Assembly: GCF_900109775.1 (NCBI RefSeq)
Contig: NZ_FOAX01000003.1
Location: forward strand, 1 to 64,000
Length of the DNA: 64,000 bases
Direction of reading: 5' to 3'
From: Pseudoxanthomonas sp. GM95
Lineage (GTDB): Bacteria > Pseudomonadota > Gammaproteobacteria > Xanthomonadales > Xanthomonadaceae
Shown here: positions 36,019 to 44,899 of the stretch, piece after piece
Numbering within the stretch: the first letter of the stretch is position 1
Layout of the letters: each line of letters starts with the position of its first letter
Notes under the pieces: model-generated
Databases searched by the model: none
What the model saw: the letters and a program-made list of their open reading frames with translations, nothing else
What the model was told of the DNA's origin: nothing
Made by a program: the position numbers and the translations under genes

Positions 36019-38835
36019 ATGAACGCTCCTCCCCTTTCGCTTTCTGAAGCCGGACAGGACGCCGATCGCGTCAGGCTTGCGCTTGCGGCCGGCGCGATCG
36101 TCGGAACGTGGATCTGGGACGTGGCCCGGGACAGCCTGACCATCGACCATGCGCTTGCCAAGGCTTTCGGGATCGATCCTGCGATCGCCAAGGGCGAGAT
36201 GCGTGTCGAGCAGATCATGGCGGTCGTCCACCCAGACGACCGCCCCGGCCTGTCCCAGGCGATTGAAGCGGCGCTCGCGCGTGGTGGCCGCTACGCCCAC
36301 GAGTACCGGGTGCGCGGCGCCGGTGGGACGTACCGCTGGTTTGAAGCGGTCGGCCGGGTCGACCTGGATCCGAGCGGTCGCGCGGTGGCGTTTCCTGGCG
36401 TCGTCATCGATATCGACGATCGTCGGCGTACCGAAGCAGAGCGCGACCAGGCGCAGGCGCTGCTGCGCTCCTTCATCGACGCGGCACCGGGCGTGGTCTA
36501 CGCCAAGGACCGACAGGGGCGCCTGCTGATCGGGAACCGCGGCACCAGTGAGCTCATTGGCCTGCCACCAGAGGACTACGTCGGCCGCACCGATGCCGAA
36601 CTGCTGGCCGATCCGGAGCAGGCTGCGGCGGTGATGGCGACCGACGAGCGCATCATGCGCAGCGGCCGGGCCGAGCAGCTTGAAGAGGAAGTCAGTTTCC
36701 CGGATGGACGGCATGCCTACTGGCTGTCCACCAAGGCCCCGCTGCGTGACGCCGAAGGTCAGGTCGTCGGCCTGATCGGGACCTCGCTGGATGTCACCGA
36801 GCGTCGGTTGGCCGAAGCCCGCCACCACGAGATCGAAGAGCGCTATCGACTCGCGGCCCATGCCACCAACGACGCCATCTGGGACTGGCGCATGGACGAT
36901 GGCCATGTGATCTGGAACGAGGCACTGACCACCCTGTTCGGGCATGCCTTCACCAGCAGCACCGCGCAATGGTGGCTTGACCACATCCATCCCGATGATC
37001 GCGCACGTATCGAGACCGACATCCACGGCGTGATCGATGGCGCCGGCTCGGCCTGGCAAGGCGAGTATCGGTTCCGCCGCGAGGATGGCAGCTTCGCCAC
37101 GGTGCTGGACCGCGGCACGGTGCTGCGCGACGGCAGCGGCGCGCCAGTGCGCATGATCGGCGCGATGCAGGATCTTTCCGCGCGCAAGGCGGCGGAAGCG
37201 GCACTTGCCGATCGGGAAGAGCGACTCCGCCTGGCCACCGACGCCGGCGACATGGGCTTCTGGGATGTCGACATGATCCAGGATGTCCTGATCTGGCCAG
37301 CCAGGACCAAGGCGATGTTCGGGATATCGCCGCACGTCGACGTGTCGATGCGCGATTTCTACAACGGCCTGCATCCCGACGACCGGGCGCACACCAGCGC
37401 CGCCTTCGCCGCGGCCGCAGATCCGGATCGACGCGCGCTCTACGACGTGGAGTATCGGACCGTCGGCAAGGAAGATGGCATCGTGCGCTGGGTTGCCGCC
37501 AAGGGCCGCGGCCTGTTCGAAGCCGGCGTGTGCACGCGGGTGCTCGGTGTTGCCGTGGATGTCACGACGCGGAAGGCGGACGAGGCGCGCCTGCGCGAAC
37601 TGAACGAGCGCCTGGAAACCCGGGTGCGTGCCGAAGTCGCCGAACGCATCCGCATCGAGGAAGCGCTCCGGCAGAGCCAGAAGATGGAGGCCGTCGGCCA
37701 GCTCACCGGCGGCATCGCGCATGACTTCAACAACATGCTGACCACGATCATCGGCCCGCTGGACATGCTCGACATCAGCATCGGCGACAGCGATCCGCGC
37801 GCAAGGCGCTTCATCAACATGGCGCTGGAGGGCGCACGTCGCGCGGCGCAGCTGACGCAGCGCTTGCTGGCGTTTTCAAGGCAGCAGCCGCTCCAGCCCG
37901 CGCCGGTCGATGTGAACAGGCTGCTCGGCGACATGTCCGACCTTCTTACCCATTCGCTTGGGAAATCCGTCAGCCTGGAGATCATCCAGGCGCCCCACGC
38001 GTGGTGGGTGCATACCGATGCGAACCAGCTGGAAAATGCGGTGCTGAACTTGGCGGTCAATGCACGTGACGCCATGGAACATGGCGGGACGCTCACGATC
38101 CGGATCGCCAATGCCGATCTCCGCGGGGATGCGCACGTGGCGTCCTCGGAACTGCCCGCCGGGCAGTACGTCACGATCGAAGTGTCCGATACCGGCGCCG
38201 GCATGACGCCGGAGGTGATGGCCAAGGCCTTCGATCCGTTCTTCACGACCAAGAAGGTCGGCCAAGGCACGGGGCTTGGGCTGTCCCAGGTGTACGGGTT
38301 TGTCAGCCAGTGCGCGGGACACGTGCGCATCGCGTCCGAGCCCGGGCGCGGCACCACCGTCACGATCCACCTGCCGCGCCTGGCCCTGACGGTGGACCAG
38401 GTCGATCAACCCACGCTCCAAGCCGTTCACGCCAAGTCGACCCAGCAGGCCCTGATCCTGGTCGTGGATGACGAGCCTGTCGTCAGGGAATTCTCCTGCG
38501 AGGCGTTGCTCGCCCTCGGCTACCAGGTGATCGCCTGCGACGGTGCGGCATCGGCGCTGGAAACGCTGGACCAGCATCCGGACGTGGCGCTTCTGTTTAC
38601 CGACGTGGTGATGCCCGACGTCAATGGACCGCAGCTCGCCGCAGAAGCCCGAAAGCGATACCCAGACCTCAAGGTGCTGTTCACCAGCGGCCATACACGC
38701 GACGACGTCCTGCTCAGCGGCGTGCTCCGGGATGACGTGCACCTGCTCGGCAAGCCCTTCACCTTCGAGCAATTGTCGAGGAAGATCCACGCACTTCTGG
38801 ACACCGCCGATGTCCCACAGCAGAAGCGGTTGTAA
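36019..38835 (+). CDS. hybrid sensor histidine kinase/response regulator with four PAS-like segments
   Basis: 938 residues, no membrane helix, so a cytosolic sensor. PAS-like segments begin near 25 (GTWIWDVARDSL), 150 (FIDAAPGVVYAKDRQG), 275 (AAHATNDAIWDWRMDDG) and 400 (ATDAGDMGFWDVDM). A coiled region leads to the phosphoacceptor His568 (GGIAHDFNNML). The HATPase_c domain has N-box NLAVNARDAME, G1 DTGAGM and G2 GTGLGLSQVYG. The C-terminal receiver has VVDDEP (Asp817/818), phosphoacceptor Asp862 (FTDVVMPDVNG) and Lys in LGKPF. No HPt or output protein is adjacent. Start ATG 36019 chosen at the beginning of family-like sequence. Confidence 0.92.
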   Translation: MNAPPLSLSEAGQDADRVRLALAAGAIVGTWIWDVARDSLTIDHALAKAFGIDPAIAKGEMRVEQIMAVVHPDDRPGLSQAIEAALARGGRYAHEYRVRGAGGTYRWFEAVGRVDLDPSGRAVAFPGVVIDIDDRRRTEAERDQAQALLRSFIDAAPGVVYAKDRQGRLLIGNRGTSELIGLPPEDYVGRTDAELLADPEQAAAVMATDERIMRSGRAEQLEEEVSFPDGRHAYWLSTKAPLRDAEGQVVGLIGTSLDVTERRLAEARHHEIEERYRLAAHATNDAIWDWRMDDGHVIWNEALTTLFGHAFTSSTAQWWLDHIHPDDRARIETDIHGVIDGAGSAWQGEYRFRREDGSFATVLDRGTVLRDGSGAPVRMIGAMQDLSARKAAEAALADREERLRLATDAGDMGFWDVDMIQDVLIWPARTKAMFGISPHVDVSMRDFYNGLHPDDRAHTSAAFAAAADPDRRALYDVEYRTVGKEDGIVRWVAAKGRGLFEAGVCTRVLGVAVDVTTRKADEARLRELNERLETRVRAEVAERIRIEEALRQSQKMEAVGQLTGGIAHDFNNMLTTIIGPLDMLDISIGDSDPRARRFINMALEGARRAAQLTQRLLAFSRQQPLQPAPVDVNRLLGDMSDLLTHSLGKSVSLEIIQAPHAWWVHTDANQLENAVLNLAVNARDAMEHGGTLTIRIANADLRGDAHVASSELPAGQYVTIEVSDTGAGMTPEVMAKAFDPFFTTKKVGQGTGLGLSQVYGFVSQCAGHVRIASEPGRGTTVTIHLPRLALTVDQVDQPTLQAVHAKSTQQALILVVDDEPVVREFSCEALLALGYQVIACDGAASALETLDQHPDVALLFTDVVMPDVNGPQLAAEARKRYPDLKVLFTSGHTRDDVLLSGVLRDDVHLLGKPFTFEQLSRKIHALLDTADVPQQKRL

Positions 38836-39023
38836 AGCGGGCGAGCGATCTATCGAACTGCGCGGAAACGAGCTCAACCACACCGCGACTACGTCATGGC
38901 TTTTGACGGCTAGCGGCCAGGAACTGCCATGTCCAAGGTCTTCCGCACCGCGAACAGCGCCTACTCCTGATGCAGCTATAGACCCATTGAAGGCGCGTTG
39001 GCGATTGCTCGCTTGAAGGCCCA

Positions 39024-39392
39024 CTATCCAGGTGCCGACATTTTTTCAGCCTGCAAGCGCTTCGCCGCGAGCACCTCTTCTCGATGCGCCTCTGCCCAGC
39101 CCATCAGGGCGCGCAAGTGCGGCTCAAGCGAACGGCCAAGTGGCGAGATTTCGTAGACCACAGCCACTGGCGAGGTGCTGACCACCGTCCGCAAGATGAA
39201 GCCACTTCCCTCCAACCTACGCAGGCACTGGGTCAGTGCTTTCTGCGTGGCACTTCCATTGGCGCGTCGCAATGCATTGAATCGCATCGGTCCGCTGCAC
39301 AAGCAAGCCAATACGGGTAGCGACCACTTGGTCGTGATCTCTTCAAGCACCATCCTGTTGACTTCAAATGCCTGCTCATCGGGGTTGGACAC
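39024..39392 (-). CDS. HxlR-family winged-helix regulator
   Basis: 122 residues. HxlR winged HTH: KWSLPVLACLCSGPMRFNALRRANG, ATQKALTQCLRRLEGSGFI and the wing VSTSPVAVVYEISPLGRSL. Two Cys (CLC) in the first helix and one in TQCLRR could sense thiol-reactive electrophiles, as in HypR/QorR-type members; this is inference. Divergent from the NmrA-type gene across 99 nt, its probable target. Confidence 0.9.
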   Translation of the reverse strand: MSNPDEQAFEVNRMVLEEITTKWSLPVLACLCSGPMRFNALRRANGSATQKALTQCLRRLEGSGFILRTVVSTSPVAVVYEISPLGRSLEPHLRALMGWAEAHREEVLAAKRLQAEKMSAPG

Positions 39393-39447
39393 GGAAGGGA
39401 TACTCCAGGCTCCTTGGTAGCCTTAAGGTGCGTAATTGAATGCAGGG

Positions 39448-39458
39448 ATACAATGTAT
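39448..39458. promoter_or_regulatory. candidate operator ATAC-N3-GTAT between HxlR and NmrA genes
   Basis: ATACAATGTAT followed by AC, overlapping a TACAAT hexamer that could be a -10 for the NmrA gene. HxlR proteins bind small dyads in such divergent regions. No -35 of good quality seen. Confidence 0.35.
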
Positions 39459-39491
39459 ACCATCGGAGACCCTTCAATCACGAGGTCTCCC

Positions 39492-40451
39492 ATGCACGCT
39501 TCAGACACCATCCCTGAAATCAACGGCCCGGCAGTCCATGACAGGATCGTGCTGGTCTTCGGCGCGACCGGCCAACAAGGCGGCGCGGTCGCCCACGCGC
39601 TGGTCAACGCGGGCTGGAAGGTGCGTGCCTTGGTTCGCGACCCAAGCAGCAGCGGCGCTCAGGCGTTGGCTGCAACTGGCGTCGACGTGCGAGCCGGCGA
39701 CCTCGCTGATGAGGAATCCATCGAGCGTGCAATGGAAGGCGCATATGGCGTATTCAGCGTACAGCCAAGCTCGGGACAGGGCGCGGCCTACAACGTGTCG
39801 GATGAGGACGAAATCCGCTACGGCTGTGCGATTGCCGACCTCGCTGTTGCTTCAGGAGTGCAGCACCTGGTGTACACCTCGGTCAATGCCGCCGGCGAAC
39901 AGCAAACGGGCATGGGTCACTTCGATAGCAAGTCGAAGATCGAAGCGCATATCCGCGGCCTGCGCCTCAAGGCCACCATCATCCGACCCGCTGGATTCAT
40001 GGAGCTCCTGATGCTGCCCGGGATGGGCCTGGACAAGGGCCACTACGTCTCGTTCGTTCGTCCCGAACAGGCTGCCCAGCTCATTGCAGTTCAGGACATC
40101 GGAAAGATCGTGGCAGGGATCTTCGCTGCGCCAGACCGGTACGCAGGTAAAACCTTTGAGATCGCTGGCGACACGATCACCGGTCACAGCCTGCAGCAAA
40201 GCCTCAGCGCCGCGATCGGCCATCCCATTCATTACAGCCGATTCCCGAATGCCTTGCTGCAAGAGAACGTGTTCCTCGGGCGCCTCGCCGAGCTATTCGA
40301 CGACGGCCGTCTTTCGGGCCACGCTGACATTCAGGCGCTGCAAGCGGAGTTCGGTGCGCTCACATCCTTCGACGCCTGGCTGCAGGGCGCCGGTAAACCC
40401 TTGCTTGAAGCAGCGCTGCAAGCAGGCGACGCACCAATCGCACTGCGCTAG
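39492..40451 (+). CDS. NmrA-like NAD(P)-binding oxidoreductase
   Basis: 319 residues. Rossmann motif VFGATGQQGGAVAHAL, then ALVRDPSSSGA (Arg typical of NADPH binding) and GVFSVQPSSGQG. The classical SDR Tyr-x3-Lys is replaced by the atypical pattern FDSKSKIEAHI. It belongs to the NmrA/quinone-oxidoreductase-2-like group that senses or reduces NADPH-linked substrates. GAGG lies upstream of ATG. Divergent from the HxlR regulator, a common pairing. Confidence 0.88.
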   Translation: MHASDTIPEINGPAVHDRIVLVFGATGQQGGAVAHALVNAGWKVRALVRDPSSSGAQALAATGVDVRAGDLADEESIERAMEGAYGVFSVQPSSGQGAAYNVSDEDEIRYGCAIADLAVASGVQHLVYTSVNAAGEQQTGMGHFDSKSKIEAHIRGLRLKATIIRPAGFMELLMLPGMGLDKGHYVSFVRPEQAAQLIAVQDIGKIVAGIFAAPDRYAGKTFEIAGDTITGHSLQQSLSAAIGHPIHYSRFPNALLQENVFLGRLAELFDDGRLSGHADIQALQAEFGALTSFDAWLQGAGKPLLEAALQAGDAPIALR

Positions 40452-40758
40452 CGCGTGGCGACAGTGTCGGCGAGTGTTTAGAGCCGGGCGCTCAGCTGAA
40501 GCAAATGCGTGGTCGCCGCAGGAGACGGAGGCGAGCAGCTGATGGAAGACCGGATCGCATCATGGCCGCTCGCAGGAGCATTGCCCGCTTCTGGAGCGCT
40601 CACTTCCATTGCGATCCTCTGGTCACACGCCTTAGCGGCACTCGATGGTGAGATCCCGCCTCGATATCGCGGCCACGCGATTCTCATCGTGGTGGCTCAC
40701 CTCCTCGAAGTGCATGGCCATGCACTTCGAGGTGCGCGAGCGTTCGCCTCGCAAGCCT
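40452..40758. other. 307-nt region between the NmrA and sigma-factor genes
   Basis: Between two converging stop codons. No credible gene or RNA. It contains the 30-nt perfect palindrome at 40703-40732. The rest looks like ordinary non-coding or decayed sequence. Confidence 0.45.
40703..40732. repeat. 30-nt perfect palindrome
   Basis: CCTCGAAGTGCATGG followed immediately by its reverse complement CCATGCACTTCGAGG, without a loop, 27 nt past the ECF sigma-factor stop. No T-run. It may be a terminator-like cruciform at the operon end or a protein-binding dyad. Confidence 0.7.
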
Positions 40759-42027
40759 TCAGGCGCGCCCTTCGTCTGCGCAGGCGGCGGCGCGCGCCTG
40801 CATCTGCGCGGCTTCGCGGGCGTTGCGGGTCAGGGTGGCGGCGTGTTCGAAACAGGCGCGGGCTTCGGCGCGGCGGCCGAGGCGTTCCAGCAGATCGCCG
40901 CGTACAGCTGGCAATGCGGGGTAATCGCGCAGGGCGGCTTCTTCGAGCAGCGTGTCGGCCAACGCCAGGCCGGCCTGGGCACCTTCGGCGCGGCCCAGCG
41001 CGACGGCGCGATTGAGCTGTACCACGGGCGAAGGCAGCACCCTCGCCAGCAAGCCGTAGAGCGCAGCGATGTGTCGCCAATCGGTGTCTTCGCTGCGCAG
41101 CGCGCGTGCATGGCAGGCAGCAATCGCGGCCTGCAGCGCATAGGGCTCGCTGCCGCCGCCCAGGCGTACGGCGCGTTCCAGTGCCGCCAGGCCGCGGCTG
41201 ATCTGCAGCCGGTCCCAGCGGGCGCGTTGCTGCGCTTCCAGCAGGATCGGGCTGCCATCGGGTGCGGTACGCGCGGCGGTGCGCGAGGCCTGCAATTCCA
41301 TCAGCGCCAGCAGTCCGAACACTTCGGGCTCGCCCGGCATCAGGCCCGCCAGCACGCGGCCCAAGCGCAGCGCTTCGGCACACAGCGCCGGACGCATCCA
41401 GTCCTCGCCGGCGGTGGCCGAGTAGCCTTCGTTGAAGATCAGGTAGATCACTTCCAGCACCGCATCCAGCCGCTCGGGCAGCTCCTCACGACGCGGCGCT
41501 TCGTAAGCGATCTGCTTCTGCGCCAGGGTGCGCTTGGCGCGGACGATGCGCTGGGCCACGGTGGCTTCGGGCTGGAGGAAGGCACGCGCGATCTCGTCGG
41601 TGGACAGGCCACCCAGCAGGCGCAGGGTCAACGCGACGCGCGACTCGGCCGGCAACACCGGATGGCAGGCGATGAACACCAGCCGCAGCAGGTCGTCGCC
41701 GATCGCATCGTCCAGCTGGCGATCACTGTCAGGCCCGGGCATGGCCTGGCCGTCCAGTTCGTAGGCGAGCTGTTCGTGCTTGCGCTGGTGCAGCTGCTGC
41801 TGGCGTAGGCGGTCGATGGCACGGCGTTTGGCGGTGGCCATCCACCAAGCGGCCGGATTGTCGGGCAGGCCATCGCGCGGCCAGTGTTCCAGCGCGGCAA
41901 CGAGCGCGTCCTGGGCCAATTCCTCGGCCAGGTCCACGTCGCGCAGCATGCGCGTGAGCACGGCGATCACCTTGGGCGATTCCATCCGCCAGAGCGTGTC
42001 GATGGTGCGAGCGGTGTCGGCGGCCAT
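40759..42027 (-). CDS. ECF42-type RNA polymerase sigma factor with TPR-like C-terminus
   Basis: 422 residues, more than twice a usual ECF sigma factor. Sigma-2 region (RMLRDVDLAEELAQDALVAAL, WPRDGLPDNPAAWWMATAKRRAID), sigma-4 region (LRLLGGLSTDEIARAFLQPEATVAQRIVRAKR), then a roughly 240-residue helical, TPR-like domain (EVIYLIFNEGYSATAG, LNRAVALGRAEGAQAG, RAEARACFEHAATLTRN). This architecture and DGPF/YciI neighbours define ECF42. No anti-sigma factor is present; the C-terminal domain is thought to control activity. Last gene of a seven-gene operon (44838 to 40759) with a matching promoter upstream. Confidence 0.93.
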   Translation of the reverse strand: MAADTARTIDTLWRMESPKVIAVLTRMLRDVDLAEELAQDALVAALEHWPRDGLPDNPAAWWMATAKRRAIDRLRQQQLHQRKHEQLAYELDGQAMPGPDSDRQLDDAIGDDLLRLVFIACHPVLPAESRVALTLRLLGGLSTDEIARAFLQPEATVAQRIVRAKRTLAQKQIAYEAPRREELPERLDAVLEVIYLIFNEGYSATAGEDWMRPALCAEALRLGRVLAGLMPGEPEVFGLLALMELQASRTAARTAPDGSPILLEAQQRARWDRLQISRGLAALERAVRLGGGSEPYALQAAIAACHARALRSEDTDWRHIAALYGLLARVLPSPVVQLNRAVALGRAEGAQAGLALADTLLEEAALRDYPALPAVRGDLLERLGRRAEARACFEHAATLTRNAREAAQMQARAAACADEGRA

Positions 42028-42096
42028 GGTCGGCGATCAAACCACCGGCTCGCGACCGGCGCAACCACGCCGCAGCCGTGTCGCCGCGCGCACCAA

Positions 42097-42495
42097 TCAG
42101 ACCTGCGCGATCCACTGGCGCAGCACCGCGTTCAGCGCCAACTGCCTGGCCTGCAATTCCGCGAGCGTGACGAACTTCAGCGTCGCCCGCTCCGGCCCCA
42201 GCCAGGTCAGCAGGCTTTCGGGATCATCGACATGCAGCGCGTCGGCGCGGGCCTTCGCGCCGCGATGCAGGATCAGCTGCACCACGCTGGGATCGCGCAG
42301 GTGCAACGTGGCGAAATGCTCGCGCGTATGGAAGCTCGGCGCATTCCATTTGATCGCCTCGCCGACTGTCGGATCGAGCGCCTTGAGCTGCACTCGCAGC
42401 GCTTCGATCACGGCAAGCAGCGGATGCGTGCAGTTCGCCATGAAGGCGGCGACGTCATCGCCCGATCCGGCTGCACTGGCGCCGCGCGCGACCAT
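42097..42495 (-). CDS. DUF1801 family protein
   Basis: 132 residues. Blocks of DUF1801 (YdhG-like): LLAVIEALRVQLKALDPTVGEAIKWNAPSFH, FATLHLRDPSVVQLILHRGA, and ATLKFVTLAELQARQLAL. Small cytosolic protein of unknown function, frequent with ECF42 or DGPF genes. Overlaps the RibD-like gene by 4 nt (ATGA) and is followed after 69 nt by the sigma factor. Confidence 0.85.
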   Translation of the reverse strand: MVARGASAAGSGDDVAAFMANCTHPLLAVIEALRVQLKALDPTVGEAIKWNAPSFHTREHFATLHLRDPSVVQLILHRGAKARADALHVDDPESLLTWLGPERATLKFVTLAELQARQLALNAVLRQWIAQV

Positions 42496-43154
42496 CAGGC
42501 GCCTTCCAGCCCCAGCCGCCGCTGTAGTTCTTCCGGCGGCGGAGTTTCCAGCATGAAGGAACCGTAGCCGCGCGCTTCGCCCACCTTGTAATGCTGGAAC
42601 ACCACGCCCGTATCGAAGCGCAGCGTCTCCAGCAGTTCCAGCCCGGCCGGCACCGTACCCTCGGCAAACAGCTTGCGCCCCTGGCCCAACAGCACGGGAA
42701 ACCACCACAGCCGTAGCTCGTCCACCAGCCCTGCCTGCAGCAGCGTTTGCACCAGGCCCAGGCTGCCGTGGACCTGCAGCTGCTGGCCCGGCTGCCCCTT
42801 GAGCGCGCGCACGGCTTCGACGACATCGCCTTCGATCCGCGATGCGCCTTGCCACGCAGGCGACAGGGCCGAACCACTGGCCACATGCTTGGGCACGCGG
42901 TTGAAGCGCGCGGCAATCGGATCGTCATCGCCGACATGCGGCCAGTGCGCGGCGAAGATGTCGTAGGTGCCGCGCCCCAACAACAGTGCACTCAACGAAT
43001 CGATCCACGCGACCTGCACGTCGATCATCGTCTGGTCCCAGTACGGCACCGACCAGCCGCCATGTGCGAAGCCGCCGCGACGATCCTCCTCCGGACCGCC
43101 CGGCGCCTGGGCCACGCCATCCAGGGTGAGGAACGTGCCAACCACCAGCTTCAT
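42495..43154 (-). CDS. dihydrofolate reductase-family (RibD C-terminal domain) protein
   Basis: 219 residues. MKLVVGTFLTLDGVAQAPGG start, LLLGRGTYDIFAAHWP, a Ser-rich phosphate loop replaced by ASGSALSPAWQGA, QLQVHGSLGLVQTLLQAGLVDELRLWWFPVLLGQG. This is the YyaP/RibD_C group that binds NADPH; the substrate is unknown. Conserved member of ECF42/DGPF clusters. Spacing: 10 nt after DUF1428, 4-nt overlap with DUF1801. Confidence 0.9.
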   Translation of the reverse strand: MKLVVGTFLTLDGVAQAPGGPEEDRRGGFAHGGWSVPYWDQTMIDVQVAWIDSLSALLLGRGTYDIFAAHWPHVGDDDPIAARFNRVPKHVASGSALSPAWQGASRIEGDVVEAVRALKGQPGQQLQVHGSLGLVQTLLQAGLVDELRLWWFPVLLGQGRKLFAEGTVPAGLELLETLRFDTGVVFQHYKVGEARGYGSFMLETPPPEELQRRLGLEGA

Positions 43155-43164
43155 GCGCGTACCC

Positions 43165-43521
43165 TCATGCCTGCACCAGCGGCTTGAACCCGCCCCAGAA
43201 CATGCGCTTGCCGTCGAAGGGCATGTTGTGCGGTCCCCACGCGCTCATGCGCGGGTCGTTCATGGCCAGCTTGTTGACCTTGTCGCGATGCGCGCGCGAC
43301 TTGAACACGATGTAGGAAAACACCACCGTCTCGCCGGGCTTGGCCTTCACCGCCTGCGGGAACGAGGTGGTCTTGCCGGGTTTGACGTCGTCGGCGATGC
43401 ACTCCATGTACTGCAGGGCGCCGTGTTCCATCCAAAGCTTGGCGCCCAGGCGCGCCATCTTGCGATAGGCGGCCAGGTTGGCGTTGGGCAGGGGGATCAC
43501 ATAAGCATCGACGTAAGCCAT
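43165..43521 (-). CDS. DUF1428 family protein
   Basis: 118 residues. MAYVDAYVIPLPNANLAAYRKMA, WMEHGALQYMECIADDV, then AKPGETVVFSYIVFKSRAHRD and the C-terminal FDGKRMFWGGFKPLVQA, the whole DUF1428 signature (dimeric ferredoxin-like YciI-related fold). Function unknown; a stress-linked small protein. Member of the ECF42 operon. Confidence 0.93.
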   Translation of the reverse strand: MAYVDAYVIPLPNANLAAYRKMARLGAKLWMEHGALQYMECIADDVKPGKTTSFPQAVKAKPGETVVFSYIVFKSRAHRDKVNKLAMNDPRMSAWGPHNMPFDGKRMFWGGFKPLVQA

Positions 43522-43564
43522 GGGGCTGTCCTCTTTCGTTGCGGAATGGGATCGAACGGGTGGA

Positions 43565-43966
43565 TCAGTGCGGCGGCGCGCCGAGCATGCACATCACTTC
43601 CCAGTGATGGCCGTCCAGGTCAGTGAAGCTGCGCCCGTACATGAAACACAGGTCCTGGGTGGGCTTGGGTTCGGCGCCGCCGGCCTGCAGCGCACGGCCC
43701 ACCAGCGCATCCACGCCGGCCTTGTCCTCGGCCGACAGGCACATAATTGCTTCTGTGTGCGTGGATGTGTCGCAGATCTCTTTCGGCGTGAACGTGCGGA
43801 AGAACGAATGCACCAGCAGCATCACGTAGATCGTGTCGCTCAGGACCACGCAGGCCGCGTCGTCGTTGGTGAACTGCGGATTGATCGTGTAGCCCAGCGC
43901 CGTGTAGAAGGCCTTGGCGGCCGACAGGTCGCGCACGGGCAGGTTGATGAAAATCTGGGGCGGCAT
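43565..43966 (-). CDS. VOC-family protein (glyoxalase/bleomycin-resistance fold)
   Basis: 133 residues. MPPQIFINLPVRDLSAAKAFYTALGYTINPQF start, CVVLSDTIYVMLLVHSFF, and a C-terminal FMYGRSFTDLDGHHWEVMCM. The DLDGHHWEV end supplies a metal ligand in the VOC fold. A small enzyme or binding protein; substrate unknown. In the ECF42 operon, 10 nt before the second VOC gene. Confidence 0.9.
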   Translation of the reverse strand: MPPQIFINLPVRDLSAAKAFYTALGYTINPQFTNDDAACVVLSDTIYVMLLVHSFFRTFTPKEICDTSTHTEAIMCLSAEDKAGVDALVGRALQAGGAEPKPTQDLCFMYGRSFTDLDGHHWEVMCMLGAPPH

Positions 43967-43976
43967 CGTCGCGTCC

Positions 43977-44393
43977 TCAGGCCGGCTCGGCGTCGACGTT
44001 GATCATCCACGGTGTGCCGTAGCGATCGGTCAGCATGGCAAAGCGCTTGGACCAGAAGGTCTCGCCCAGCGGCATCTGCACCTGCGCGCCCTCGGCCAGC
44101 GCGGCATAGATACGTTCGGCATCTTCCACGCTGCCCGGGTGCAGGCTGACGGTCATGCCGTGCGGCGGCTTGTAATCCTGCGGCGGGCAGGCATCGGAAG
44201 CCATCAGCCGCACGTCGCCGGCCACCACCATCGCGTGCATCACCGCATCGTCGGGCATGCCCGGCATCTTCGCGTCCGGCGGCGCTTCGCCCACGGTGAA
44301 CATCGCCACGACCTCGCCGCCGAGCGTCTTGGCGTAGAAGGCCATCGCCTCGCGGCAGTTGCCGTTGAAGAACAGGTACGGGGTCACGTGCAT
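43977..44393 (-). CDS. VOC-family protein, PhnB-like
   Basis: 138 residues. Starts HVTPYLFFNGNCREAMAFYAKTLGG, the PhnB-like signature, then MHAMVVAGDVRLMASDACPP, GMTVSLHPGSVEDAERIYAALAEGA, and the C-terminal FAMLTDRYGTPWMINVD. PhnB-like proteins are demethylmenaquinone-methyltransferase-like in fold only; function unknown here. Member of the ECF42 operon. Confidence 0.92.
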   Translation of the reverse strand: MHVTPYLFFNGNCREAMAFYAKTLGGEVVAMFTVGEAPPDAKMPGMPDDAVMHAMVVAGDVRLMASDACPPQDYKPPHGMTVSLHPGSVEDAERIYAALAEGAQVQMPLGETFWSKRFAMLTDRYGTPWMINVDAEPA

Positions 44394-44418
44394 GTCATCG
44401 CTCCTTGGAAAGAAACAC

Positions 44419-44838
44419 TCAGGGATTGCCGGTGGTGCGTTCGCGCAGGCGGGTTTCCTGCTCGCGCAGTTCAGGGGTCATGGCCTCGCCGAAATCCTCC
44501 ATCTCGAAGACCGGGCGCAGCTCGACCTCGACGCCGCCATCGAAGGGCGCGCGCTTGAGCCATTCGATCGCCTCGTCCAGCGAGCGCACCTGCCACAGCC
44601 AGAAGCCGGCGATCAGCTCCTTGGTCTCGGCGAACGGGCCATCGATGACCCGGCGCTCCGTGCCGTCGAAGCGCACCCGCGCACCGCGGCTGGAGGGATG
44701 CAGGCCATCGCCGGCCAGCATGATCCCGGCATTGACCAGGTCTTCGTTGTAGCGGCCCATGGCGGTCAGCAGCTCGGTCGGCGGCATGACGCCGGCCTCG
44801 GACTCGGCACTGGCCTTGACGATCACCATCACTTTCAT
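44419..44838 (-). CDS. YciI/DGPF-domain protein, first gene of the ECF42 operon
   Basis: 139 residues. MKVMVIVKASAESEAGVMPPTEL, VRFDGTERRVIDGPFAETKELIAGFWLWQV with the DGPF-type motif, and RAPFDGGVEVELRPVFEMEDFG. DGPF proteins accompany ECF42 factors widely and are regulated by them; biochemical role uncertain. The promoter-like element at 44900-44926 lies about 60 nt upstream of this start, so transcription probably begins here and ends with the sigma factor. Confidence 0.92.
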   Translation of the reverse strand: MKVMVIVKASAESEAGVMPPTELLTAMGRYNEDLVNAGIMLAGDGLHPSSRGARVRFDGTERRVIDGPFAETKELIAGFWLWQVRSLDEAIEWLKRAPFDGGVEVELRPVFEMEDFGEAMTPELREQETRLRERTTGNP

Positions 44839-44899
44839 CGCAGGACTCCTGGCAGGCGGATGGCCGGTGAAGCGGATCTTCGCCGGTTTGCATGACCAT

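Noticed and set aside
35575..37722. 715-codon minus-strand open frame
   Set aside because: Antisense to the hybrid histidine kinase; low-complexity translation.
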